From: an uncultured Eubacterium sp.
GTDB taxonomy: Bacteria; Bacillota_A; Clostridia; Lachnospirales; Lachnospiraceae
Reading direction: 5' to 3'
Assembly: GCA_948560485.1 (NCBI GenBank)
Contig: CAOXUF010000002.1
Location: 1 to 22,811, forward strand
Length of the DNA stretch: 22,811 bases
In this document: one piece after another, positions 14,879 through 22,294 of the stretch
How positions within the stretch are numbered: the first letter of the stretch is position 1
Layout: each line of letters starts with the position of its first letter
Made by a program: the position numbers and the translations under genes
Notes under the pieces: model-generated
Databases searched by the model: none
Told to the model about the DNA's origin: nothing
What the model saw: only the letters and a program-made list of their open reading frames with translations

Positions 14879-15151
14879 ATGAACAAGACAGAATTCGTAG
14901 AAGCTATTGCAAACGAAGCTGGTTTAACAAAGACAGATGCAGCAAAAGCTGTGAAAGCATTCACAGATGTAGTAGTAAAAGCAATGAAAGATGGAGATAA
15001 AGTACAGTTAGTTGGATTTGGTACTTTCGAAGCTACAAAGAGACCTGAGCGTCAGGGAATCAATCCTGCAACAAAGGAAAAGATTACAATCGCAGCAGCT
15101 ACTGTTCCTAAATTCAAAGCTGGTGCAGCTTTAAAGAAAGAATTAAACTAA
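14879..15151 (+). CDS. hup: DNA-binding protein HU
   Basis: This small basic nucleoid protein bends and compacts DNA as a dimer. The 90 residues are a full-length HU: MNKTEFVEAIANEAGLTKTD with the helical dimer base, VQLVGFGTFEATKRPERQGI with the beta arm containing the conserved NPATKEKI, and the C-terminal helix FKAGAALKKELN. The Arg-Pro-Glu-Arg-Gln-Gly-Ile-Asn-Pro segment is the DNA-intercalating arm (HU has Pro here). Strong own promoter, near-perfect ribosome binding site and own terminator make it a separate transcription unit inside the cluster. HU and IHF subunits are similar; the arm and length favour HU. Confidence 0.96.
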   Translation: MNKTEFVEAIANEAGLTKTDAAKAVKAFTDVVVKAMKDGDKVQLVGFGTFEATKRPERQGINPATKEKITIAAATVPKFKAGAALKKELN

Positions 15152-15177
15152 TTTAAATATTTAGAGTTGAAATAATC

Positions 15178-15208
15178 AGGACTGTTACTTTTGTAACAGT
15201 CCTATTTA
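15178..15208 (+). terminator. Hairpin terminator after the HU gene
   Basis: A perfect 11-bp stem (AGGACTGTTAC, 15178-15188, with 15193-15203) closes a TTTT loop. The following ATTTATG is a poor T run, so some transcription may read on into rqcP, which has no clear promoter of its own. Confidence 0.7.
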
Positions 15209-15251
15209 TGTCAAGGCAAAAAGTATTGATGTATATATTGGGAGGATATTT

Positions 15252-15491
15252 ATGAGGTTAGATAAGTTTTTAAAAGTATCAAGAATTATCAAGAGAAGAA
15301 CTGTAGCCAATGAAGCCTGTGATGCAGGAAGAGTGCTGGTAAATGGACAATCGGCAAAGGCTTCGAAGGATATAAAAGTTGGCGATAAGATAGAAATACA
15401 GTTTGGACAAAGAATAGTAAAAGTTGAAGTTGTCAGTGTTAAAGAAACGGTAAAAAAAGATGAGGCAGCAGAAATGTATAAAGAATTATGA
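15252..15491 (+). CDS. rqcP: RqcP, S4-domain ribosome quality-control factor (YabO)
   Basis: RqcP binds stalled 50S subunits carrying peptidyl-tRNA and works with RqcH in poly-alanine tailing of stuck chains. The 79 residues are essentially one S4 RNA-binding domain: MRLDKFLKVSRIIKRRTVAN (helix-turn with basic patch), AGRVLVNGQSAKASKDIKVG (beta loop), then KIEIQFGQRIVKVEVVSV. GGGAGG at 15240-15245 supports the start. It lies in the same place as yabO of B. subtilis, before yabP. It is related to heat-shock protein Hsp15, but the synteny and length point to RqcP. Confidence 0.92.
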   Translation: MRLDKFLKVSRIIKRRTVANEACDAGRVLVNGQSAKASKDIKVGDKIEIQFGQRIVKVEVVSVKETVKKDEAAEMYKEL

Positions 15492-15603
15492 TAAAAGGAA
15501 ATTGTACCGGTAAATAATAAAAAGGACAAATATTTCAAAAAAGAGAATAAATCCTGTACTATTAAAATATATTGTTTTATATTAAGAATATTTCGAGGCA
15601 CAT

Positions 15604-15888
15604 ATGGAGCAAAATAATATTGCAAAAACACATAAACTGGCATTGGACAATAGAAAACAAATGAGTCTGACTGGGATCAAAGACGTTGTGGCATTCGATT
15701 TAAATCAGGTATTATTGGAATCGACCCTTGGAATGATACATATTAAAGGAAGTGACTTAAAAGTGACAAAACTAAGTATAGAAAAGGGAGAAGTCAATGT
15801 AGGTGGGAATGTAGACAGCATCGCTTATTCCGATGTTAAAGCATATGGAGAAAAAGGAAAATCTTTTGTTAAGAGGATGTTTCGGTAA
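15604..15888 (+). CDS. yabP: Sporulation protein YabP
   Basis: YabP is a conserved sporulation protein, expressed in the mother cell in Bacillus, with no known biochemical activity. The 94 residues match the family: an N-terminal HKLALDNRKQMSLTGIKDVV block, then FDLNQVLLESTLGMIHIKGS and a beta-rich end GEVNVGGNVDSIAYSDVKAY. No membrane segment is present. A weak GAGG at 15595-15598 precedes the ATG. The stop and the ATG of yabQ overlap by one base (TAATG). I looked for a sigma-E promoter in 15492-15603 and found none that convinces; this gap holds only AT-rich DNA. Confidence 0.92.
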   Translation: MEQNNIAKTHKLALDNRKQMSLTGIKDVVAFDLNQVLLESTLGMIHIKGSDLKVTKLSIEKGEVNVGGNVDSIAYSDVKAYGEKGKSFVKRMFR

Positions 15889-16331
15889 TGAGTTTACAGA
15901 TTAGCGAAGAAAGTATGCTGATTGTCATGAGTGTTTACGGAGGACTGGTATTGGTTCTTTGTTATGATGTCATACGGGTTTTAAGAAGAATATTCTATGT
16001 TGGTATTGTGCGTATTATTATAGAAGATATTATTTTTTGGATGGTTGCTGCGATTTTTATGTTTAATATCTATTTAAAATATAATTATGGCAGACCAAGA
16101 TTTTTTTCCATTATATTAACCATGGGAACAATGTTTGCATTTGACTGGTTTCTTGGAAGGAAAATAATAGATGTTTTGGCATTGAAAATTAGAATAGCCA
16201 TAAGAATTATCGTGAAACCATTGAAAAAAATAGTGAAATTGATTAAACTAAAGACAGGTACTAAAAAGAAATCAAAAAAAGGAAAAAATAAATGGCATCA
16301 GGGAATCAAAAAAGAGCAACCAGGCGATTAA
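15888..16331 (+). CDS. yabQ: Spore cortex biosynthesis protein YabQ
   Basis: YabQ is a mother-cell membrane protein needed for cortex formation in B. subtilis. About three hydrophobic segments are visible (near residues 10-30, 42-66 and 72-90), with the family blocks LVLCYDVIRVLRRIF and EDIIFWMVAAIFMF. A strongly basic, lysine-rich tail (about 108-147, KLKTGTKKKSKKGKNKW) lies in the cytosol. The start overlaps the yabP stop by one base, so yabP and yabQ are translationally coupled. The last 40 bp overlap divIC in another frame. Confidence 0.92.
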   Translation: MSLQISEESMLIVMSVYGGLVLVLCYDVIRVLRRIFYVGIVRIIIEDIIFWMVAAIFMFNIYLKYNYGRPRFFSIILTMGTMFAFDWFLGRKIIDVLALKIRIAIRIIVKPLKKIVKLIKLKTGTKKKSKKGKNKWHQGIKKEQPGD

Positions 16332-16624
16332 GTGCCGCACGCAGAAGACGTATACATAGCAAACGGATGATTATAGCTATTTCATCAGTAGTAATGGCGT
16401 TTTGTATTGTTATGGGAGCTCAAATGATAAAAAAATATAATACTTTAAAAGACTTACAGGAGCAGGAGAGAAGATTACAAACCCAGTATAAAAAAGAACT
16501 TCAACTGTCAGAGGAATTAAAGGACAAAGAAGAGTATGTAAAAACCGATGATTATGTTGAGGAGATGGCAAGAAATTTAGGTTTGTTATATCCAAATGAA
16601 GTAATCTTTAAGCCGGAAGAATAA
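16292..16624 (+). CDS. divIC: Septum formation protein DivIC (FtsB-like)
   Basis: DivIC is a bitopic division protein that works with FtsL and DivIB to activate septal wall synthesis. The 110 residues have the expected layout: a very basic cytosolic start (KRATRRLSAARRRRIHSKR), one membrane helix at about 27-45 (IIAISSVVMAFCIVMG), then an extracytoplasmic coiled coil (LKDLQEQERRLQTQYKKEL) and the conserved ending EEMARNLGLLYPNEVIF. It starts 40 bp before the end of yabQ, with AAAAGGA at 16277-16283. The overlap couples an essential division gene to two sporulation genes. A terminator follows. Confidence 0.92.
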   Translation: MASGNQKRATRRLSAARRRRIHSKRMIIAISSVVMAFCIVMGAQMIKKYNTLKDLQEQERRLQTQYKKELQLSEELKDKEEYVKTDDYVEEMARNLGLLYPNEVIFKPEE

Positions 16625-16631
16625 GAATCAT

Positions 16632-16684
16632 AAAAAATGCATTCAAATGTTAAAAAGAAAATTAACATTTTGAGTGCATTTTTT
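16632..16684 (+). terminator. Terminator after divIC
   Basis: AAAAAATGCA (16632-16641) and AAATGTTAA (16645-16653) pair with TTAACATTT (16663-16671) and TGCATTTTTT (16675-16684), with a small internal loop. The stem ends in a T run. The A run on the other side makes it possibly bidirectional. It separates the yabPQ-divIC unit from spoIIE. Confidence 0.85.
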
Positions 16685-16695
16685 ATTTAAGTTCA

Positions 16696-16761
16696 TGTCG
16701 AAATGTTTAACGATTCTCAGACATTATTTTGACAAAAAATTAAAAAATGAATTTGTATACT
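16696..16761 (+). promoter_or_regulatory. Spo0A-type promoter of spoIIE (0A box, 21-bp spacer)
   Basis: TGTCGAA (16696-16702) is a perfect 0A box. A perfect -35 TTGACA (16729-16734) and a -10 TATACT (16756-16761) are 21 bp apart, too far for ordinary sigma-A use. The -35 overlaps TTTGACA, a one-mismatch 0A box on the other strand. The spoIIE and spoIIG promoters of B. subtilis are known for just such long spacers and activation by phosphorylated Spo0A. Confidence 0.75.
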
Positions 16762-16795
16762 ACCATGCAGAAAACAGTAAGGGAGGATGCAAATT

Positions 16796-18499
16796 ATGCA
16801 GAAGATATTGAAACCAATACTATTACTAATGATAGGTCTGGTGTTATGCACACTGCCAATGCTTGGATATTATTCTATGGGAGAAAGCTGGTATGCAGCA
16901 TTGTGTCAGGTAAAAGGACTTCCTATAATAGCGTTGCCAATGATGATTTATACGATTTTTGCAAATGGCGGTTGGCTTGCAGCAATGAAATATGGAACAA
17001 TCATGATAACTACAGGAATATGTGCTACACAGTATAGAAGATTATGCACAAATTATAATCCATACATAACAGCATTCATCGCTACAATAACTACAGTTTT
17101 TATGGAAGCGCTGGACTGGTCACTAAATGGAATGGTAAAAGTAGAGTTATACGGATTAGCACCAATCGTTATGTTGACATGGTCTATGTCGGTGATTTTT
17201 TCTTATTTTGTTGATAAATTGTTAAATTACATGCCAAAGAAAAAGACGATACAGGAGGAGATAGACAAACAGCAGTTAGTGAAAAACGAATGCATTATGC
17301 GAACATCCAGAGCATTTAAAAATCTGGCATCGGAAATTAAAAAAATGTCAGGCATAGATTATGATTATAATGTTTCAGTGGAGGGAATTGTATCCAGGGA
17401 AATTGCTCAAAGCGCATGCAGAGGATGCGAAAATGGACAAATACAATATTTAGAGAGAGCAAAAATCAATTATCTTTGGTACAACAAAATGCTGGAAACG
17501 AGAGAGGCTATGGCAGTGCAGTTCAATGAGATGGCTAAATTAATGGAAAATTATACAAAGCCTATTTACGAAGAAAAAAGAGCATTGTTTGGAATGGATG
17601 ATTATATAAAACATAAGTTAAGAGAGCAAAAAATTGTTGCAAGGAAAATTTTTATAAATGAAAACAGCAAGGGAATGTTAGAAGTAAGACTTTATGCAAA
17701 AAAAAGAAAGAAATCAAATATTCCCGCAGATATTATTAAGAGTGTAATATCGGAAGCCGTTGGAAAAAAAGTTAGGCTGTCGGAAGAATGTCTGCTTGAT
17801 GTGACAGAGGAATATAATGAATATGTTTTGTTTGAGGAAGTAAATTTTATGACAATCAGCGGAACCGCCAGACAGACAAAAGGGAGTGAAGATTATTCCG
17901 GAGATAATTTTGCTGTCATGAGTTTAGACAGCGGGCAGACATTTATGAGCATCTGTGATGGAATGGGTTCCGGAAAGCGGGCAAAAAAATATAGTGAGAT
18001 TGTAATTGACTTGTTAGAAAAAATGATTGACAGCGGGTTTGAAGAAAGCACGATATTAAAATTAGCAAATTCAATTATGCTTACGGGAAATCAATGGCAG
18101 GAGCCGGCAACGGTAGACATGGCTTTGATTGACCAGTATTCAGGAATCTGCCAGTTTTTAAAACTGGGTGCAGCATGTACTTATATAAAGAGAGGAAACT
18201 GGGTAGAATGTATCAAGTCCACATCACTTCCTATGGGAGTGCTGGAAGAGGTGGATATGGAGACCATTACCAAAAAACTCTATGATGGAGATTTTGTAAT
18301 TATGGTGTCAGATGGAATCGTGGATGCGTTAGACTGTCCGGATAAAGAGGAGGCGATGGGAAGAATTATTATGGATATTCACACTGCAAATCCGAAACAG
18401 ATGGCAATTAGTGTGCTGAGTCAGGCGTTAGCAAAATGTAAGGGAGTGCCGGAAGATGATATGACCGTTATTTGTACAGGAATATGGGAAAAGGTTTGA
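16796..18499 (+). CDS. spoIIE: Stage II sporulation protein E, short form (PP2C phosphatase)
   Basis: SpoIIE dephosphorylates the anti-anti-sigma factor SpoIIAA at the asymmetric septum, switching on sigma-F in the forespore. The C-terminal PP2C domain (about 345-567) is complete: metal Asp388 in SICDGMGSGKRAKK, ATVDMALID, Asp506 in VMVSDGIVDA and Asp555 in EDDMTVICTG. The central region (about 145-340) has a long helical part and a CRGC pair. The membrane part is only about 140 residues with five helices (near 4-24, 38-57, 58-76, 86-105, 115-138), whereas B. subtilis SpoIIE has ten and 827 residues. The first ATG (16787) touches the GGGAGG site; the second at 16796, 9 nt away, is the likely start. 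Length is 567 residues. Confidence 0.93.
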   Translation: MQKILKPILLLMIGLVLCTLPMLGYYSMGESWYAALCQVKGLPIIALPMMIYTIFANGGWLAAMKYGTIMITTGICATQYRRLCTNYNPYITAFIATITTVFMEALDWSLNGMVKVELYGLAPIVMLTWSMSVIFSYFVDKLLNYMPKKKTIQEEIDKQQLVKNECIMRTSRAFKNLASEIKKMSGIDYDYNVSVEGIVSREIAQSACRGCENGQIQYLERAKINYLWYNKMLETREAMAVQFNEMAKLMENYTKPIYEEKRALFGMDDYIKHKLREQKIVARKIFINENSKGMLEVRLYAKKRKKSNIPADIIKSVISEAVGKKVRLSEECLLDVTEEYNEYVLFEEVNFMTISGTARQTKGSEDYSGDNFAVMSLDSGQTFMSICDGMGSGKRAKKYSEIVIDLLEKMIDSGFEESTILKLANSIMLTGNQWQEPATVDMALIDQYSGICQFLKLGAACTYIKRGNWVECIKSTSLPMGVLEEVDMETITKKLYDGDFVIMVSDGIVDALDCPDKEEAMGRIIMDIHTANPKQMAISVLSQALAKCKGVPEDDMTVICTGIWEKV

Positions 18500-18512
18500 T
18501 AAGCCTGGGAAT

Positions 18513-18541
18513 TTGACAGAAAAACCAGCATCAAGTATCAT
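18513..18541 (+). promoter_or_regulatory. Consensus promoter abutting the tilS start codon
   Basis: TTGACA (18513-18518), exactly 17 bp, then TATCAT (18536-18541, one mismatch). The -10 ends directly before the first ATG (18542). A transcript would begin near 18548-18551, which are themselves in-frame ATGs, so the mRNA would have no leader. Confidence 0.55.
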
Positions 18542-19900
18542 ATGGATATGATGAGAAAAGTGTTAGATTTTGTAAATAAAAATAATATATTTAAACATGG
18601 TGACAGCGTCATACTGGGAGTCTCAGGAGGTGCTGATTCTGTCTGCATGCTGCATTTGCTGAATTCATTAAAAGAGGATTTGGGAATCGAGTTGACTGTA
18701 GTACATGTCGATCATGGAATAAGAGGGATTGAGGCAGAGCGGGATGCAGAATTTGTAGAGCATATTTCAGAGGAATTAGGCGTAGAATGTAAGATATTTC
18801 ATATTGATATTCCAGCTATTGCCAGAGAAAAGAAGATGTCAGAAGAAGAAACCGGAAGAATAGAAAGATATGCGGTGTTCGAGTCTGTGGCAGAGGAAAT
18901 CGGTGCAAATAAAATTGCAGTGGCACATAATCTTAATGATAATAGTGAGACGGTGTTATTCAATTTGTTTCGGGGGAGTAAATTAAAGGGAATGACTGGA
19001 ATTCCGGTGAAAAGGGGGAAAATTATCAGACCATTACTCTGCCTGACAAGAAAGGAAATAGAAGGATATTTAGAAAAACATCATTTAGATTATTGTATAG
19101 ACAGTACAAATAAAGAGACACAATATAGCAGAAATAAGCTGCGATTGGATATATTACCCTATATTAAGGAGAATATTAACAGTAAGGCAGAAGAACACAT
19201 TGTAAATACTGCACAAAGTCTCAGGGAGGTATATGACTATATTGAATGCCAGACAGATGAGGCCTATGAGAATTATGTAAAAAATAATATTATTTTGAAT
19301 GAATCAAAGGACTTACCATCTGTTATATTAAAAGAGGTTGTCAGGCGGTGGATTTTTAACAATACAGGCAGTTTAAAGGACATTACAGCGACACATATTG
19401 ACATGGTTATCTCGTTATTGCATAACAGTGTCTCAAAAAAAATAGAGATTCCATGTTCATTCATTATTAAAAAGGGATATCAGGGAATAGAATTAGGAGA
19501 GAGGGAAGAGCCAAAGAAAAAAATCGGGCAGGTTTTATTAGAGGACAATAAAATAAATCAAGTAGAAGAATTTTCTGTTTCTTTTGAGAAATCAAGTATA
19601 AACAAAGAGAATGTACCCGATTTAATGTATACGAAATGGTTTGATTATGATAAAATAAATAAGTTACTATTAAGAAATCGTCAGCCGGGCGATTACATTA
19701 TCATAGATAAAAAAGGCGGAAAAAAGAAATTAAAAGACTATTTTATTGATGAGAAAGTCCCAAGGGCAAAGCGTGATGAGATATTATTACTGGCTGATGG
19801 AAGTCATATTGTATGGATTGTAGGATATAGAATCAGTGAATACTTTAAGGTTTCCGATGAAACAAAAAATATAATAAAGATAGCATATGATAAGGAGTAG
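18542..19900 (+). CDS. tilS: tRNA(Ile)-lysidine synthase
   Basis: TilS attaches lysine to C34 of the tRNA(Ile) with anticodon CAU, changing it from Met to Ile decoding; it is essential. The N-terminal PP-loop ATPase has SGGADS at 28-33, then VVHVDHGIRG and AVAHNLNDNSETVLFNLFRG. The C-terminal domains include the characteristic LLRNRQPGDYI, KKLKDYFIDEKVPRAKRDEI and IVWIVGYRISEYFKV. The full length is 452 residues. Three in-frame ATGs lie at 18542, 18548 and 18551, and none has a Shine-Dalgarno sequence, which is unusual here. With the promoter at 18513-18541 the true start may be 18548 or 18551 on a leaderless RNA. hpt follows 4 bp after the stop, and ftsH after that, the classical order. Confidence 0.95.
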   Translation: MDMMRKVLDFVNKNNIFKHGDSVILGVSGGADSVCMLHLLNSLKEDLGIELTVVHVDHGIRGIEAERDAEFVEHISEELGVECKIFHIDIPAIAREKKMSEEETGRIERYAVFESVAEEIGANKIAVAHNLNDNSETVLFNLFRGSKLKGMTGIPVKRGKIIRPLLCLTRKEIEGYLEKHHLDYCIDSTNKETQYSRNKLRLDILPYIKENINSKAEEHIVNTAQSLREVYDYIECQTDEAYENYVKNNIILNESKDLPSVILKEVVRRWIFNNTGSLKDITATHIDMVISLLHNSVSKKIEIPCSFIIKKGYQGIELGEREEPKKKIGQVLLEDNKINQVEEFSVSFEKSSINKENVPDLMYTKWFDYDKINKLLLRNRQPGDYIIIDKKGGKKKLKDYFIDEKVPRAKRDEILLLADGSHIVWIVGYRISEYFKVSDETKNIIKIAYDKE

Positions 19901-19904
19901 AGTT

Positions 19905-20429
19905 ATGATACATAAGATTACGGAATATATCAGTGAAGAACAGTTAGAAAAAAGAATTCGTGAACTGGCAGCTCAGATTAGCAAAGATTATGCGAAGAAA
20001 GAAATCAGATTAATCTGCATTTTAAAAGGAAGTGTATTTTATACATGTGAGCTGGCAAAAAGAATTACTGTTCCGATTACACTTGATTTTATGAGTGTTT
20101 CCAGTTATGGCTCAGGAACAGAGAGTTCAGGAAATATTAAAATTAACAAGGATCTTGATGAGAGTATTGAGGGAAGGGATGTCATTGTCGTGGAAGACAT
20201 TATTGATTCAGGAAATACGTTAAGCAGATTAATTCCAATGTTAAAAGAGAGAAAACCGGCAAGCCTGAAGATAACAACATTATTGGATAAACCGGAACGA
20301 AGAGAAGTAGATGATGTGCAGGTAGATTATGTTGGATTTGAGATAGAGGATAAATTCGTAGTCGGTTATGGTCTTGATTACGACCAGAGTTACAGAGATT
20401 TACCATATATTGGAATTGTAGAATTATAA
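19905..20429 (+). CDS. hpt: Hypoxanthine phosphoribosyltransferase
   Basis: This cytosolic purine-salvage enzyme makes IMP (and usually GMP) from the base and PRPP. The PRPP-binding loop [11 protein letters not shown] is at about 95-105, with the acidic pair Glu97/Asp98. The flexible-loop region [14 protein letters not shown] and the base-binding ending [20 protein letters not shown] are typical of bacterial Hpt. AAGGAG at 19892-19897, 7 nt before 19905, decides the start against an in-frame start at 19887. Length is 174 residues. It lies 4 bp after tilS and is probably co-transcribed with it; in Bacillus the pair tilS-hprT precedes ftsH in the same way. Confidence 0.96.
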   Translation: MIHKITEYISEEQLEKRIRELAAQISKDYAKKEIRLICILKGSVFYTCELAKRITVPITLDFMSVSSYGSGTESSGNIKINKDLDESIEGRDVIVVEDIIDSGNTLSRLIPMLKERKPASLKITTLLDKPERREVDDVQVDYVGFEIEDKFVVGYGLDYDQSYRDLPYIGIVEL

Positions 20430-20452
20430 TATTTGCATTTGAGGAGGCAGTT

Positions 20453-22282
20453 TTGAATAATAATAAGAGCAGATTAGGGAAAATATATTTAGTAGTTTTT
20501 ATATTGCTATTAATATATTTAGTCTATAGTTTTAGCAAGGATTTTGTAAAAAGTGATTATGCATATAGTGATTTTCTGGCGGACCTTAGGGCTGGAAGTG
20601 TAAAAGAGTTAACAATTAAACAGAATAAAGAGGTTCCAACAGGAAAATTAGTGGTACATTTAAAGAATAATGAGTCTAAGGTTGTGTATGTACCGGATGT
20701 AAACAAAGTTATAGAAGAAGTAGAGCAAATAAAAAAAGAAAGTAATGTAACATTAAAGCCACATATTCCGGATGTCGACAGGGACAGTATTTTTTTAACT
20801 ACGATATTACCAATGCTGCTATTAGGTGTTGTAGTTGTTGTGGTACTTATGATGATGAATGCTAATGCCGGTGGCGGCGGAGGCAAGATGGCGAATTTTG
20901 GAAAGAGCCGTGCAAGAATGGTGATTGAAATCAAAAATATGGACTTTTCGAAGGTTGCCGGACTTGAGGAAGAAAAGGAAGAGCTTGAAGAGATTGTAGA
21001 TTTCTTAAAAGAGCCGAAAAAATATATTAATTTAGGAGCAAGAATTCCGAAAGGTGTGTTGCTGGAGGGACCTCCGGGTACCGGTAAGACACTGCTTGCC
21101 AAGGCTACAGCCGGTGAGGCTGGTGTACCGTTCTTTACAATATCGGGTTCTGACTTTGTGGAAATGTTTGTAGGTGTGGGTGCATCCCGTGTGAGGGATT
21201 TATTTGCACAGGCAAAGAAAAATGCACCATGTATTGTGTTTATTGATGAGATAGATGCAGTGGCAAGAAGACGAGGAACCGGAATGGGCGGTGGACATGA
21301 TGAACGTGAGCAGACACTGAACCAGATGCTTGTTGAGATGGACGGTTTTGGTGTCAATGAAGGTATTATCGTTATGGCAGCAACAAATCGTGTAGATATT
21401 CTGGACCCTGCGATTTTGAGACCCGGACGTTTTGACAGAAAGGTTATGGTAGGAAGACCGGATGTGAAGGGCAGAACAGAGATTCTGGAAGTCCATGCTA
21501 AGAATAAGCCTGTGGGAGATGATGTTGATTTGGAACAGATTGCCCGCATTACAGCAGGATTTACAGGAGCAGATTTAGAGAACTTATTAAATGAAGCAGC
21601 GATACTGGCAGCGAAGGCAGAAAAAGCATTTATTACACAGGCTGAAATTAATCAGGCAATGATTAAGGTTGGTATTGGTAAGGAAAAGAAAAGCAAAATA
21701 ATTTCTGAAAAGGAAAAGAGAATTACTGCTTATCATGAAGCTGGTCATGCAATTTTGTTCCATGTATTACCGGATGTAGGACCGGTTCATACAGTATCTA
21801 TTATTCCTACCGGAGCAGGTGCGGCAGGATATACAATGCCTCTTCCCGAAAAGGATGAGATGTTCCTGACAAAAGGAAAGATGTTACAGGAAATAATGGT
21901 CAGCCTGGGAGGACGTATTGCAGAAGAATTAATATTAGATGATATTACAACAGGTGCTTCTCAGGATATTAAGCAGGCTACGGCAGCTGCCAAAGCAATG
22001 GTTACCAAATATGGTTTTTCAGAGAAGTTAGGTCTGATTAACTATGATGATGATTCGGATGATGTGTTTATCGGAAGAGACCTGGCGCATTCTAAAGGAT
22101 ATGGTGAGACGACAGCTTCCGCAATCGATGAAGAGGTCCGCAATATTGTTGAGGATTGTTATAGCAAGGCAAAAGAGATTATTGGTAAACATTTAAAACA
22201 ATTACATGCTTCTGCAGATTTATTATTAGAAAAAGAAAAGATTGGACAGGAAGAATTTGAAGCACTGTTCGATGAAGTATAG
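20453..22282 (+). CDS. ftsH: ATP-dependent zinc metalloprotease FtsH
   Basis: FtsH is a hexameric membrane AAA+ protease that removes damaged membrane proteins and regulators. Membrane helices are near 11-27 and 108-129, flanking a small external domain. The AAA part has Walker A GPPGTGKT (206-213), Walker [11 protein letters not shown], and the second region of homology ([19 protein letters not shown]). The zinc site is HEAGH (428-432), with a downstream Asp in [13 protein letters not shown]. Length is 609 residues, complete. The start is TTG with GAGGAGG at 20441-20447, 5 nt away. A Gly-rich linker ([11 protein letters not shown]) follows TM2. It lies 23 bp after hpt with no visible promoter of its own. 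Confidence 0.97.
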   Translation: MNNNKSRLGKIYLVVFILLLIYLVYSFSKDFVKSDYAYSDFLADLRAGSVKELTIKQNKEVPTGKLVVHLKNNESKVVYVPDVNKVIEEVEQIKKESNVTLKPHIPDVDRDSIFLTTILPMLLLGVVVVVVLMMMNANAGGGGGKMANFGKSRARMVIEIKNMDFSKVAGLEEEKEELEEIVDFLKEPKKYINLGARIPKGVLLEGPPGTGKTLLAKATAGEAGVPFFTISGSDFVEMFVGVGASRVRDLFAQAKKNAPCIVFIDEIDAVARRRGTGMGGGHDEREQTLNQMLVEMDGFGVNEGIIVMAATNRVDILDPAILRPGRFDRKVMVGRPDVKGRTEILEVHAKNKPVGDDVDLEQIARITAGFTGADLENLLNEAAILAAKAEKAFITQAEINQAMIKVGIGKEKKSKIISEKEKRITAYHEAGHAILFHVLPDVGPVHTVSIIPTGAGAAGYTMPLPEKDEMFLTKGKMLQEIMVSLGGRIAEELILDDITTGASQDIKQATAAAKAMVTKYGFSEKLGLINYDDDSDDVFIGRDLAHSKGYGETTASAIDEEVRNIVEDCYSKAKEIIGKHLKQLHASADLLLEKEKIGQEEFEALFDEV

Positions 22283-22294
22283 AAGGTATAGAGA

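Noticed and set aside
16747..17037. 96-codon open frame overlapping the spoIIE start in another frame
   Set aside because: Its coding part is out of frame with the clearly homologous SpoIIE, and its ATG lies within the -10 region of the spoIIE promoter.
20557..21549. A 330-codon open frame on the minus strand opposite ftsH
   Set aside because: It is antisense to a complete, well-matched ftsH, has a low-complexity Ser/Thr/Pro-rich product without any family, and has no ribosome site. It is a shadow of ftsH codon use.
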